From assembly GCA_003952965.2 (NCBI GenBank), contig CM025852.1, forward strand, positions 24,507,684 to 24,571,683: DNA of 64,000 nucleotides, written 5' to 3'. The position numbers were made by a program, and so were the translations under genes. Of the stretch, positions 47,099-59,346 are shown piece after piece (positions within the stretch are counted from its first letter, which is position 1; every line of letters starts with the position of its first letter). The stretch is from Morella rubra (Eukaryota; Streptophyta; Magnoliopsida; Fagales; Myricaceae). The notes beneath the pieces were generated by a model, which was not told where the DNA came from, ran no database searches, and saw only the letters and a list, made by a program, of their open reading frames with translations.

Positions 47099-50000
47099 AT
47101 GGACGCTTCGAAGCTGAGCGAATTGAAGCAATTTGTCGAGCAGTGCAAGACGAATCCCTCCGTTCTCAGCGACCCTTCCCTATCCTTCTTCCGTGACTAC
47201 CTCGAAAGGTAATCTATAGACAAATCCAATCCCAATTCGTCATTTTTCGGCTTTAAAAATAAACCAGAACTCGCTGTTTCAATCCCTGTTTCTCTGTTTA
47301 ATGGTATCGAAACGATCCGTTTCAGCCTCGGGGCCCAGGTTCCTCCCTCAGCTTACGAGCACGGCGACTCCAAATCCGTACTCTCTCAATCTCTCGTATC
47401 TCTTTAATTTCCTTGGTTCGTCGCCTTTATTTATTTGCATGTAACTGTATTGGGACTGCAGAAGAGCTTTGTGGTTGAGGAGACCGACGAGGACATGGAT
47501 GGTGCACAAGGGAATGCGGACGATGAAGAGGAAGAGGCCGAGATAGTCGAGTCTGATATCGAGCTCGAGGGTGAGACTGTGGAGCCTGATAATGATCCTC
47601 CACAGAAGGTCTTTTTTCTCTTGCAATCTAGGTTGCATTTCTAATTTTGTTATGAATTTTTTTGTTTTGGCACTTTTCTGTATCATATCGATGGAGGATC
47701 TCGTACATTTGCAGATGGGAGATCCATCAGTTGAGGTCACTGACGAGAGCCGCGATGCCTCGCAGACTTCTAAGGCCAAAGCCATGGAAGCCCTTTCTGA
47801 AGGTATAGACCGTGTATATATAATACATATGACTATACATATCACACACAAGTGTATTATCTGTATGTTTGTTGTGAGGCTTTTGTTAAAGGTGCGTTGT
47901 TCTTTTGTAATGTAGGTAACTTGGAGGAAGCTATCGAGAATCTCACGGAGGCAATTTTGCTCAATCCGACATCAGCCATCATGTATGGGACCAGAGGTAC
48001 GATTCGGGTGGAGGATGCGTAGTGATGCTCTCTGTATACTTTTGGTTAAATTTCTGAGGCTATTTTGGGTTTTCTAAAAATGTTAATTTAGCTTTGCATA
48101 TGATGCGCCTTTTGTTTAAACAGCTAGCGTCTATGTCAAGATGAAGAAACCGAATGCAGCTATCCGTGATGCCAATGCTGCTTTGGAGGTTGGTGTTATT
48201 CAATATGGCGTTACTAAATGTTATGTACTGGTCGGGGATAGATTCCCCAAATCTCAGGTGCCGTCTGTCAGTTGCCTAGGGGAAAAAGGAATAAACGTTT
48301 CTGTGGCTGTCCTATGTTTCACACTCTGGGTATGAATAAACAGGAATAACTGGTGGGGACGAATTGATTTTGCTAAATTGTAGCAACATGGCGGTTTGGC
48401 ATTTGTGTCATTGTGAGTATCATGTTGAGTCAAATATGAAGACGTTTATTATTTATTGGTACTACCGTCCTGATTCACACGCCTAGTGATGTGCATAGTT
48501 GGGTGCTAATTGTGCACGCTGTTCTCTATTTGAATTTATGGTACTTTGTTTGTTATCCGAGTTTATATGCTAAGTGAAGCCCCACATTCAAATCTTTGGA
48601 TTCTAAAGCTTAGCATATGCAATTTGGGATTGTAAGGGGGGAGTGTTACATTCCGCAGATAAATCCAGATTCTGCCAAAGGCTATAAGTCTCGTGGCATG
48701 GCACAAGCAATGCTTGGTCGGTGGGAAGAGGCTGCAAAGGATCTTCATCTGGCATCAAAGTTGGACTATGATGAGGAAATCAATGCTGTTCTCAAGAAGG
48801 TCTCTCTCTCTCTCAAGTAACTATAATTGGATTGGTAGACTTCAGATTCAAAGAATATTGAATCTGTCGATGTGATTGTGTCAATTTGTGTTGTTTTTGT
48901 GCTATGTGGTTTCATCATGGAACATTAGTGAGGTACTCATAGACTTTTAATAAGCTGGACGAATTAGGAGAATGTATGCAAAATGAACATTTGTATCTTT
49001 GCAATAAACTACTATAGTCTTCTTGGCTTTGAAATTTCTATTTTCTTAGAAAAGAAAAAAAGAGATCCTATTATTGTTAATGTGCTTAGATGCAGTATAT
49101 AGACATATGCAATGTTCTTGTGTAGTATTTAGTTTCATACCGACTATCATCTATTGATCATGTTTCTAATTCACTACTGGGGCCTGTCTGCATATCTCTG
49201 GTAGTGGACCCAGCTTGCTTACCCTATATGAGGTTGGTGAAAAGCTATGTTTATTCTTTCTCATTTTTTCAAAAGAAGTGGTTTCTTGCCTGTATTCTAA
49301 AGTAAAAATGAACTTCCTTGCTTTTGTCTCTATTCTTGAAGGAAGATCAATAAAAGGTCTGTAGCTGACTGGTTTTGTGTTTATGATAAGCTTTCTCTTG
49401 CAGATTAAAAGTTGGAGTTAAGATTTTTGTGAATCTCGACCAAAATGTTTGACATTTGAGATGTATCTAATTTAATGTATTCTGAGATGCTGATCACTAT
49501 TAGTCAAAACATAGACATTGGCATATCTAAGATGCGATATGGTTGCATTAAGTTTTGAGTGAATTAGGTATCTCTCTTTGTAACATCTCACTGTGACTCC
49601 TTGACTGCCCAGGTTGAACCAAATGTACATAGGATAGAGGAACATCGTCGGAAGTATGAAAGATTGCACAAGGAAAGAGAAGAGAGAAAGATTGAGCGCG
49701 AAAGACAACGCCGCCGTGCTGAAGCTCAGGTAACCTTTCAATATTTGTCTGTTAACAAAAAATGGAGTTATCTGTTTTCTATGAGCCTGAGAATATGTTT
49801 TTGCATTTGTTAGGCGGCATATGAGAAGGCCAAGAAGCAAGAAGAGTCATCTTCCAGTACGAGACCTGGGGGCATGCCTGGTGGCTTTCCAGGAGGTATG
49901 CCTGGTGGGCTTCCAGGAGGTATGCCTGGAGGTTGCCTGGAGGTTTCCCTGGCGGAATGCCAGGGTGCCTGGAAATGTTGATTTTAGCAAAATATTGAAT

Positions 50001-51214
50001 GTAAGTTTGATGGACTCTGTAGATCAAATAATTTTATCATGGTTATTGGCAATGCTTTCTAACTACTGAAAAATGAATATTTGACAAAAGCTACTGATAT
50101 TTTTTGCAATTTCATTCTTGGCTTAATTACAGAAAATATACTGCTAGATGAGCTACGTCCTTCCTATGTTCTGTCTCTTCTTTCATAGATTATTGTGTGA
50201 TGCATTTTTCTTCGTTCTCTCCTTTTTTTTTTCTTTGGATAGGACCCTGAACTGATGGCAGCATTTGGTGATCCAGAAGTCATGGCTGCTCTGCAAGATG
50301 GTACTTTTTCTGTTCTCGTGTTCTCTTATTTTGGTTATAATTATTTCAGGTTTTCCTACTTAGGTATTTTCCTCGCCTTTCATATTATTTTTATCTTGGA
50401 TTGAATAGATCGTAGTGTTAAGACAAAGTACTTGGACTAAATTGATTTAAATTGTAGTCTAGAGGTACAATGCGTCTAAGGGCCGTTGTGGGGATATAAT
50501 AATTGGAAGTATTGATTCAAAATTCTCTGCGGAAATCTAGCATGGGTGGGCCTTTTTTATTTTGAGGTTTTTGCGGAGTTTCTCAGGAGGACTAGTTGGT
50601 ATTTGAAGTAAAATAGCATTAGCTGTATCCAAGTGTGAAGGTGGAGGTTTATAGTACAATTCATGTTGTTTACACTCCATTTTGACACTTGAAAGTATTT
50701 TGAAGCTGAGTTTTGATGAAATGTTCGAACCAGAATTGCATCATCTAAAATTTTGAGAAGATGGATATGGTCCAAGTTGATATTTATTAAGATAAAACTC
50801 GTAGAATCTGTATCAATTGTAGTGGCCATTCGTCAAAAATGAAGAAACATTCTGCAAGTTAAAGTTTGATTGTTTCGGGGTATGCAAATTGTGTAATATT
50901 TTTGTTTTGGATGATGTCAAAATGGATCTTAAATTGAATCTGCATATCATTTGCTGAATTGAGCGCCTATCATTTGCTGGGGCCTTTGCCAATGCTTGTC
51001 TCTATCATTGATATTAGATAGAAATTTCCGTCAGAACGATTTTTACCTTCCTGCTTGTTGTGTATAGTTATACCTTGTCTGATGTCATGTCCTGTTCTTG
51101 GCTGATGATTTTGCAGTAATGAAGAACCCTGCGAATCTCGCTAAGCATCAAGGAAATCCCAAGGTGGCTCCTATAATTGCAAAGATGATGAGCAAATTCG
51201 GAGGGCCGAAGTAA
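47099..51214 (+). CDS. Hsp70-interacting protein Hip/FAM10, frame broken
   Basis: Exons 47099-47208, 47326-47377, 47462-47608, 47715-47802, 47916-47996, 48124-48188, 48659-48799, 49613-49729, 49814-50000, 50243-50300 and 51117-51214. Residues 1-45 are the Hip N-terminal dimerisation region; an acidic stretch follows (about 60-100), then TPRs (about 120-228), a charged helix ([15 protein letters not shown]), GGMP-type repeats, and a C-terminal DP/STI1 domain ending [10 protein letters not shown]. Exon 9 is 187 bases, not the 189 needed. Two single-base losses, near 49934 and 49965, each in a (A)TGCCTGG repeat context, shift the frame and give TGA at 49979-49981, removing the DP domain. All other exons join in frame, which favours sequencing error or a very recent lesion. 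Hip stabilises ADP-bound Hsp70. Resembles At4g22670. Confidence 0.88.
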
Positions 51215-51867
51215 ACTGGTTTAGTATTTGCATTTGCTTGTGGGGGATAAACTTTCTGTAAGTTAAGGCAGCAGGGTCTTTCATGTAACCTAGAGGTTGT
51301 ATTATTGATGCCACAACTTATACTTGTGTGAGTTATATGTAACCTTGAGGTTGCATTTTGGATTTTAGAAGTGGTTTAATAGAATGTTTTTTTTAATCAT
51401 CTATCTTACTGGTATGTTCTTGTAGGGCAGCATGCATTGTTAAGACCGAGGAATGTGTTTATTGGACGTACCCGTTCCTTTCGTTTTTCAGGTTCTTTTC
51501 CTGATCAGCGTTTCGTTTGGCACGGAAATTAGAGGAGGGTAATAGTATGCAGTGATCAAATAGGTTGGATCGCCCAGAACTAGCCTGGCCCGTTCTTGGG
51601 CTTGAGCTTGCAGCCCATGAATGTTAAATTCATCGTCGTACCCATCAGATATATAATTCTCTGTTAAATCGTTTTTCATTTTGGAGCGAAGATGTTTATT
51701 TTATTCTCAAACCAATTGATCAGAGCTTTTGGGCTTGTGTATCTGGGTTATGGCCCCTGGAACAGAAGACTATGCTAGCATGATAAAATCGATGGACCAA
51801 CACGTTTATTCAGAAGAAATAAAACGGCGTCGATGGACTCGTGGACCAACAAAGGGAGTTATTTATT
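51215..51867. other. Intergenic DNA downstream of Hip
   Basis: Hip 3' UTR and spacer; no gene seen. Position 51859-51867 (TTATTTATT) is the left target duplication of the MULE-like element. Confidence 0.4.
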
Positions 51868-52564
51868 GAGAAAATTATACAAAGCCTACTAGGTTTTAGA
51901 TTCAAATCAAAAGCTTCATTGGGTTTTAAAAATAATCCAAAAGTTCACTTGATTTATCAGTTTAGTACGAAAATTGACTCAAATTAACTCTATGTCCAAA
52001 TTTCGAGCATCTGTAGCAGATGATGAGTTCAATGAGGACATTGTCGAGGAAGACCTACACTGTAGAATGGGGAGAACGACGTGGTAGACTGAAGTTTTCT
52101 TGAAGGAACTTCTACCAAGAAATTACTCGACCTCGTACATCTGTGACAGTCGCAATAGTGTTGTTGAAACTTTCTTGAACATGAATAACCCCTTTTGGTA
52201 TTCTACGCACACTTTAAAGCTTCACAGAAGGGCAAAGAACTTTCAGGGATTTCAGATCGATGAACCTAGGACTTCCTCTAAGGCTTCTTTGTTAATATAG
52301 AGGAGACTAACGTGGTTTACGTGGTAGGATGTGGGTGCAACATGGCAGGTTGAAGTTTATGTAATTTTTTTGAGCACGTGCCAAGTAACGATTCGTTCAT
52401 TTATGTTTTGTAGATTGAGTTTTGTTATGTCTACTAACAGAGTTGACTCGGGTTAGTTTTCATATCAAACTGATAAAACCAAGTGAGCTTTTGGTTTTTT
52501 TTTAAAACCCAGTGAGGCTTTTTATTTTGGCCTAAAACCTAGAGAGGTTATGAGTAATTTTCCC
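51868..52564. mobile_element. Non-autonomous Mutator-like (MULE) element
   Basis: A 697-bp element with terminal inverted repeats of about 110 bp. Left inner sequence GGTTTTAGATTC, TTGGGTTTTAAAAA and TGATTTATCAGTTT have inverted counterparts at the right end. It is flanked by a perfect 9-bp target duplication, TTATTTATT, at 51859-51867 and 52565-52573, the length typical of Mutator-like elements. No transposase. The interior has a 66-codon plus-strand frame (52100-52300) that I do not recognise; it could be captured host sequence. Confidence 0.88.
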
Positions 52565-55427
52565 TTATTTATTTATGTTAAAAGGAGGCGGTCGCTTATT
52601 CCATCCATCGGTGGAGGATGCCAGTGTGAAGCGGAGTGCTGTTCCCCACTGCTATGTTAATGTCGTGGCCCTAAGAATATACGAAAGAAGGACATCAGAG
52701 TGGCGTGCAAGAAAAAGTAAAATCGTCATCTGTCATAGACAATAGGGCAACTTTGTCGTTTTTCAGCCATGTGGTTTTTCCCCCTTTCGGACCTGTGGTT
52801 GCGTTAATGTAGTTTCGGACATGGATGGGTGGTACCCAAAGGGCAAGAAGCATTCTGTTTTGTCGTTACGGGCCTGGGACTGTGTCTGATTTTGTCTATC
52901 TTGTCGCCCACAGGGCGTAGGGACAATTTTTGCCTGCCTTCGTGCGTCATTTAGGCGACTATAATCTAGTTTCTTCGGCTAGACAGTGCTGAGTATTGTC
53001 GATGAAGTGGTAGTTTCTGTTCTGGTATCCACTTCTGCATCATAATCTCCTAGAGTGGCAGCCTGATCCTCAGTCTTTGCTCTCATGAATATGATCAGCT
53101 GATGAGACTTTGACACCATGTCAAGCGAAGTAACATATGGTGACGATGGGGGGGTCTTGAGAAGGGTTTAATCGTGCTAGATCTGCTTTAATTCTCAATA
53201 AAGTGCTTAATGGCGTGTCATAATTTGGGTCAAGAGAATATAGCTTTGTCCAGGGTTCCACCGTCAACCCACTTTTAAAATAGCATTTCTTTTGCAGAAA
53301 AATTAGTGGACGAGGTCACGTTTTCTGTGACAAGTGGTTATACTAGCTTTACATTTCATTGGTTTAATTTGATTCCTGAGTTAGCTGGTGCTCGGAGTGT
53401 AGGAGCAGTTTTAAGTGTCAACATTTACCAATGTTAATATGTTAAAACACCTAAAGATTATTCTGGCGTAAAAGTTATACTAAAATAAAAATAAATAAAA
53501 AGTTGAATCTTATATTTATATTATTTTTTTCTGAACATTTTAATCCATACTTCAGTTAGAGAAATGCCAGTTTTCGTTCATGCGTCAATCTCTTGTAAAG
53601 TACTAGTAAAGACGCCCAAATTTTAGGAAGTCCGTGGTACCAAAGCAAAGCGATTCTTCTTAGGGCTGAAGCAAGACTTGCTTCACATGGCCAAGCTGGG
53701 GATTGATTTTGAAGAATCCCACTCGTTTTCAGACCTCAAGTTTTACTTGACTACGAACCGACCACGGAGTTGTCTACCAACGAGATGTCATCTTGAATAA
53801 AAAGAAGTTCTAATATTTTGCTGCAATGCTTTGCTGATGATTTAGTTTCCCATCAACCCCGTAGGTGAGCCATCTTGCTCAGACACGAGTTTTTCGAATA
53901 CAGCAATATTACTCGAACTCGTACGATTACTATCAAGACAAGCATAATGCATAAATAATGTGAGATGAGAGTTTGCTTTCGCGGGGTACGTGTATGTTTG
54001 AATGGAGGGATTCACCTCTCATGCAGTTTGTTATCGTTTTCTGACCACAAAAGAAGAAGAAGAAGAAGAAAACATTTCCATACCAAAGCAGCCGCAAGTA
54101 GACATTCCATCTACTGATGATGAAAGTACATTGAGAAATAAAAGGTCATAAAGTCTATATCAAAGACCTCATGAGCCTCTTGTCCTGACCACATATTCGA
54201 TTGGGCGTTTTAGGTCATCCAGAAATCAACAAATACAACAACAAACTCGCTTTCCCACTTTCCTACCAACCTTTTAACTCCAGTTAGACATTTATGCTAC
54301 CCCTTTGATGTGTCTTGTGGGACAAAAAGGAGCAAAATCTCGGTTCGTGCAATATATCAAGATATTCCATCCATCCTTTAGACGTCGTATTCTTAGACCA
54401 CTAATTACGGAATTGATTTATTTGGACCTTTCAAATCTCTGAAAAATGGTCTCGCTTCTAATTGAATGCTTCAATTGTGTCAGTGGACTAATTAGGTCAA
54501 GTGTGTGCACGGGATTCGCTCAGATGCTCATATTTTTGCCAATCTCATATGTTTGAAAACTAAGTTTTGGCGTGGACGACCTCCGTGGCTTGTGATCAGT
54601 CTTTGACAAGCTTTCTGTCTACTTTGTTGGGTAGTTTTGGTTGTTGATAAAACTGTATACCTTAATGACGACTGCATTACTCTTGAGTTACGTAATTAGC
54701 AGCTTTAAGTAATTTTATAATTAACTTTGCAATGTAATAGCTAGCTGCAGTACACATTACTGATCAATTGCTTTAGAGAATAGTTGTCTCAATTAAGTTC
54801 TGTAAATTTCAATAGGTTGCTCGTGAGTCAATTTAAGGCCGTGTGCTTTGATGTTGCTTAAGTCATGGTGATGTTTGATTTAGCTTTGGCTGCTCATAAT
54901 CAACACAAATAATTAGTGGGATATATAGAGCATGCATCTAGCTGTAAGCACAATTTTTGAGAACATGATGTAAAATGCTTTATGCAATGTGTCATAACAT
55001 TAATGATAGTAATTAGTAGCCTTAATTATATGATTTCGTGAAGAATTTTTCCACAAAAAGTCTTGCGTGTTAAACACACACACACACACATATATATGCT
55101 TAAATAATGCATATAGTCATTTCTGTCCTGAAATTGTACCCAAAGGAGACCTATGGAGAACAACTTGGGGAGGGGGACTCCCTGACCACATTCTTTGGTA
55201 GTACTCCTGTAACAGTGTACAAAGAAGACGATATCGTGGCCATGGTGTAAGTACGTACGTAAGTAACAAGTTAGGAATGGGAACATTGCAAACTATATAC
55301 AAACTGCATCTGTCCATGATTGGCAAGTGAATTTGATCAGACATGAGTCTGTGCATGTATGGTGAAATATAATAATATCTCTACATATATAGATAATTAA
55401 AACTGATATACAGAACGTATTATATGT
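52565..55427. other. Long intergenic region, no recognisable gene
   Basis: No coding region longer than short chance frames. A (GAA)n run lies at about 54053-54070 and a (CA)n(TA)n run at about 55074-55097. At 52740-52960 the sequence is less AT-rich but still non-coding. Confidence 0.45.
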
Positions 55428-55560
55428 CTTTTTTTAAGTAAATGGTAAGTGTATCTGTACAAAAAAAGGGCCAAGTCCAGGTAACAACAGGAAATAAAAC
55501 CTATTCCCTCACATGAGGGATATCTCAGTAATCAAGCAGTATCTCAGTATGCAATGAAAT
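55428..55560 (-). mobile_element. Possible LINE 3'-end fragment
   Basis: On the minus strand a stretch with GGCCCTTTTTTTGTACAG and TTACCATTTACTT ends in an A-run at about 55430-55436, much like plant L1 3' UTR termini and similar in layout to the LINE fragment in cpEF-G intron 1. No target duplication was confirmed. Confidence 0.4.
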
Positions 55561-56307
55561 CTATATAATTAAAACATCAGATCACAATGTCACTTCATAT
55601 TATTTCTGTGCGCTATCTATTTCTTTCAATTTTTCACCTTTCTTGTTTGTTTTTTGGGAAACTCTATAAAAGAGTTCAAAAATATTTAACAAGGAGCCTT
55701 CCACACCAGGCAGCGGAAGATGACTAGAAAGATATTGACACATGTTATGTTTTTGGCGATAGATATGGTGTCATGAGAGTGTTCAAAAGCTCATGATGCC
55801 AATTGGCTGAGCTTAAACCAATTATCAGTTCCGATCCTTACTTAAGCAAGGCCACGTCCCTTTGTTCCCTAATTCCTACGTGGTCATGTATATTAGAAGA
55901 CATACCTACCTTACACCGCCTACCTATTTCTACAAATCTGAAAAAATATCTTCTAAGATTATCTGCCACCACGAGTTTAATTGGGATCTGAGAACTTCTA
56001 CGTGGTTGGCTTTGTATGAATAGGATGGTTGGGAGATCATGACCATCCAGCAAGTGTGGGTTTTCCATAGGTGAGCACCATGTTATAAATTATTGAAGTT
56101 GAATCGCAAGTGACTTCACCACCCATTCCAGTACTTCCTTGTGGGCAAAGTATATCATGTGGTTCTATATAGGAAAACAAAACCTGGCCGAAACATATAT
56201 ATTGCACAGGAAAAATATCAATGTCTGTTTGTAGTGGCTTGCAAGTCATATAATATTTTCCAGTGGATTTGTAACATTTGGCATTCCAAAATACATATAT
56301 ACTGTGG

Positions 56308-56497
56308 GGGCGTTTGTTTGCCCAATTTTTTGGGGGCCCAAAATTTCCACCACACCAAACACATTTCGTAAATTCCAATAAACTTCACACTTTTACACAT
56401 ACACTTTATACATTTCACCAACTCCAATAAACTTCAACATTCAAAAGATTCTTAAAATTTTGAGAATATTCTTCAAAATTTTGGTAAACAAACGCCC
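56308..56497. mobile_element. Short MITE with GGGCGTTTGTTT ends
   Basis: A 190-bp AT-rich element. The left end GGGCGTTTGTTTGCCCAAT and the right end read inward, GGGCGTTTGTTTACCAAAAT, are inverted repeats. It is probably of the PIF/Harbinger-like or hAT-like class. I could not settle the target duplication. A related degenerate copy lies at 43274-43473. Confidence 0.7.
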
Positions 56498-56748
56498 TCT
56501 ATGTATATAATTAGCGTACTTGATTTGGGTATACGAAGGAAGAGGAGTAAGAGTTTGCAAAAACTAGGGCTTTTCATAATTTGTAGACAGCGCATCTAAG
56601 TGGGAAACGCAGCTATTGATCTGGTCGAGAGATAAGCTGGGTCCTACGTTGAACTGTACCCACCTACATCCAGAGATACAAGTCAAAGTCCAACAAATTG
56701 GATCATCAACTACTCACTTTCTTACACAGAAAATCTAACAACTTGACC

Positions 56749-56782
<34 letters not shown>

Positions 56783-59260
56783 CCCAAAATCTGATCACAC
56801 ACAATAAGGTCAAGTTGTTGAAATCAATTTTCAGGTGGAGGTTCTCTTGGCACGACATGTGTCATGGCAAGCTGAGAATTTCCTCTGGTTAGTCTTAATC
56901 AACTGTAAGATACTAAGATTAGATGTTAGGAAATCTGATGTAGGTATGGATCGATCGAGCAAAGTATATGACAATACATCAAGATCAGTACTGCATAGCA
57001 ATTGAATTATTAAATTAACCAATCAGTTAACCTAGAATGCGATCAGCGAAATAGAACAGTCTAGAATTAATTACTTATACGTGGAAGACAGCCTGTATTG
57101 TTTCGTGCCAGTATGAACATAATAATTAATATGCATATGTGGTCCGCGTTGAAGAAACTAAAACCATTGTTGGGGGTCTTTTTTTACTAAGATTTGCACG
57201 CATGTATGTTTATGAGATCGAGTGGACGAGGTTAAAGTATAGATTATTGCTTCGTAGAAGAGGAAAATAAGAACATCATGCAAGAAGCTGCAAGAGATCA
57301 TGATTCGGTGATTGGCAGCACATCTTTCTGATCATATTTCTCGTACCATTTTGCAAACTGCATGACTTCACTTTTGAGTGACCCAATATGGGGAAAGGAT
57401 CAGACTGCCCAATTAATGATCAGTTTCCTATATTCTAATATACTTTACAACCATATGTTACATACTATAATTTTCAAGAATCTATATTTAAGATGGATCT
57501 TATAAATACGTCTGAATTCACTGAAATTGTTTAAAAATTTAAAAGAAAGTAATCCATATTTTTTGTAACAATATCCTTAGAGGTTCAAATAATCTAGTTT
57601 GAAAAAAAAAAAAAATTGTTTGTCAACAATATATCAATAGGGTAGTATAATTTCATTGCAAGTGCACTTAGTCAATATATGACAGAAGAATTTTCGAGAA
57701 GTTCGGCGCGCAATTGTTTTTGACAATTCTTACCCGGGATGGAGAAGCCACTACTAGTACTACTGCTATGAATATATTCCATTCCAACTATTGATTATGG
57801 TTTATACAAGAATTGGCAGGATGGTAATGATCATGTGAATAGAAGAGAGAGATGTTACATAATTATCAGAACGACAATGAGCGCGCTTCTTCCTTATTTA
57901 GCAAACTTCCAATCTTTTATATGATAGGTAGGAATTCATTTGTTGTCTATTTCAATAATTTCGACTTTGAATCTCTCAAATGCAAACGTATTATACGACA
58001 TCTTAGCCCTTAGATATATTTAGTGTGATGTTAATAGATTAACTAACGTTGAACCCTTTATCTAGTACTCTATGATCATCAGTCATTGCTCTTTCATCAA
58101 ATTGGTGATCACATTTTTTTTTTTTGTGGGGGTGGGGGGGTGTTAAATAAATTGGTGATCAGTTGCTGCAGCGGTTTTCTTTGTTATTAAACATTATGCA
58201 TCTAAGCTGGTCAAAGTCCTAAAGAGAAAAGGAAAAAGAAAAAGATGCCCTTTCAGGTTTTGAAATCAAAGAACACTTTAATTAGAGTCTATTCCACCAG
58301 ACGAACCAGCACTAGTATTGCATTAGTACCTTTATTTCTATATATCTGAGTTCGACCTAACGTGGGCTCAAGATTCAAAGTTCAGTGGCATGAGGACTTT
58401 GCATAGCAAAGCATTTAAAACTTTGATAAATATCAAATTCGAACTCGATGGCATACTGAATACATTTTGTTTGCAAAAAGAAAAAGTGGCGCGAGAGATT
58501 TAACAAAATTTGGTTATTGGCGGAAATTATAGTTGTGACGAGCTTAGGATCTATCAAATCAAACTTGGATGCCTCACCCATTTGCATAATTATGTTTTCA
58601 CTTAATAGTTGAAAAGGAAACACTACTTAAGGAGATGATTGCAACTGTAGAGGCGGCCGTGCCGCCACAAAAATCCGATACTGCAATTTGATGGCTTGCA
58701 GCGATTGACAGTACTTCAAATTAAGAACCATAAAACCGTTGGTCTTAAACTTAGGCGCCACAGCCTTGACAAAACTAATGAAAAAAAATATTTTAGGTGC
58801 CGCATAAGGATTTCCTGATCAGCACGATATCAAATCCATCCAGGGGTTTAATCCCTCTAAACGAACGGGTGGATGTGCGGAGACTAATAGCAATCTGCAG
58901 CACTATATCATACTCTAAAACGACGAGGACACGTAAACGTGATGATGACGAAATGGGTGATGGAATGGTTGAGTAAGAGTGCAATCTGGGGGAGTGGGTT
59001 TATGTAAGGAAAATGGGAAGTATAATTTTTTTTTGGATGCTTAATTACATATGGAGCTCTGCCTTTGGGTCACCAATCTTTCACAATCACCATATTGTGT
59101 TGCAGGGCATACGAGAACCCCCCCATTTTAGTTCGCACGTCCTTTTCATAACCCAATGGTGGCCCCCGCAATCTCTGTCTCCTCCTCTCTCCCCAATATG
59201 TTGTCTTCTGAGTGTGTTCATATTATATTCAACAAGTTTGGCTGGGAAGGGTGGGCGTTT
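56498..59260. other. Intergenic DNA upstream of MYB gene
   Basis: No gene recognised. Contains an (AT)n run at about 56749-56774, an A-run at 57602-57615 and a G-rich run at 58128-58141. The last part is the MYB promoter. Confidence 0.45.
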
Positions 59261-59268
59261 TATATAAA
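59261..59268 (+). promoter_or_regulatory. TATA box of the MYB gene
   Basis: TATATAAA lies 86 bases upstream of the MYB start codon. Confidence 0.75.
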
Positions 59269-59346
59269 GGTGGGTGTGGGGCTTTTGGGTCATTACAAGC
59301 AGCTACGTGAGACTTTGTATTAGATTTGAAATACTAGGCCAGTGAT

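Noticed and set aside
47348..47851. 167-codon minus-strand frame across Hip exons 3-4
   Set aside because: Antisense to conserved Hip exons and crosses their introns; chance frame.
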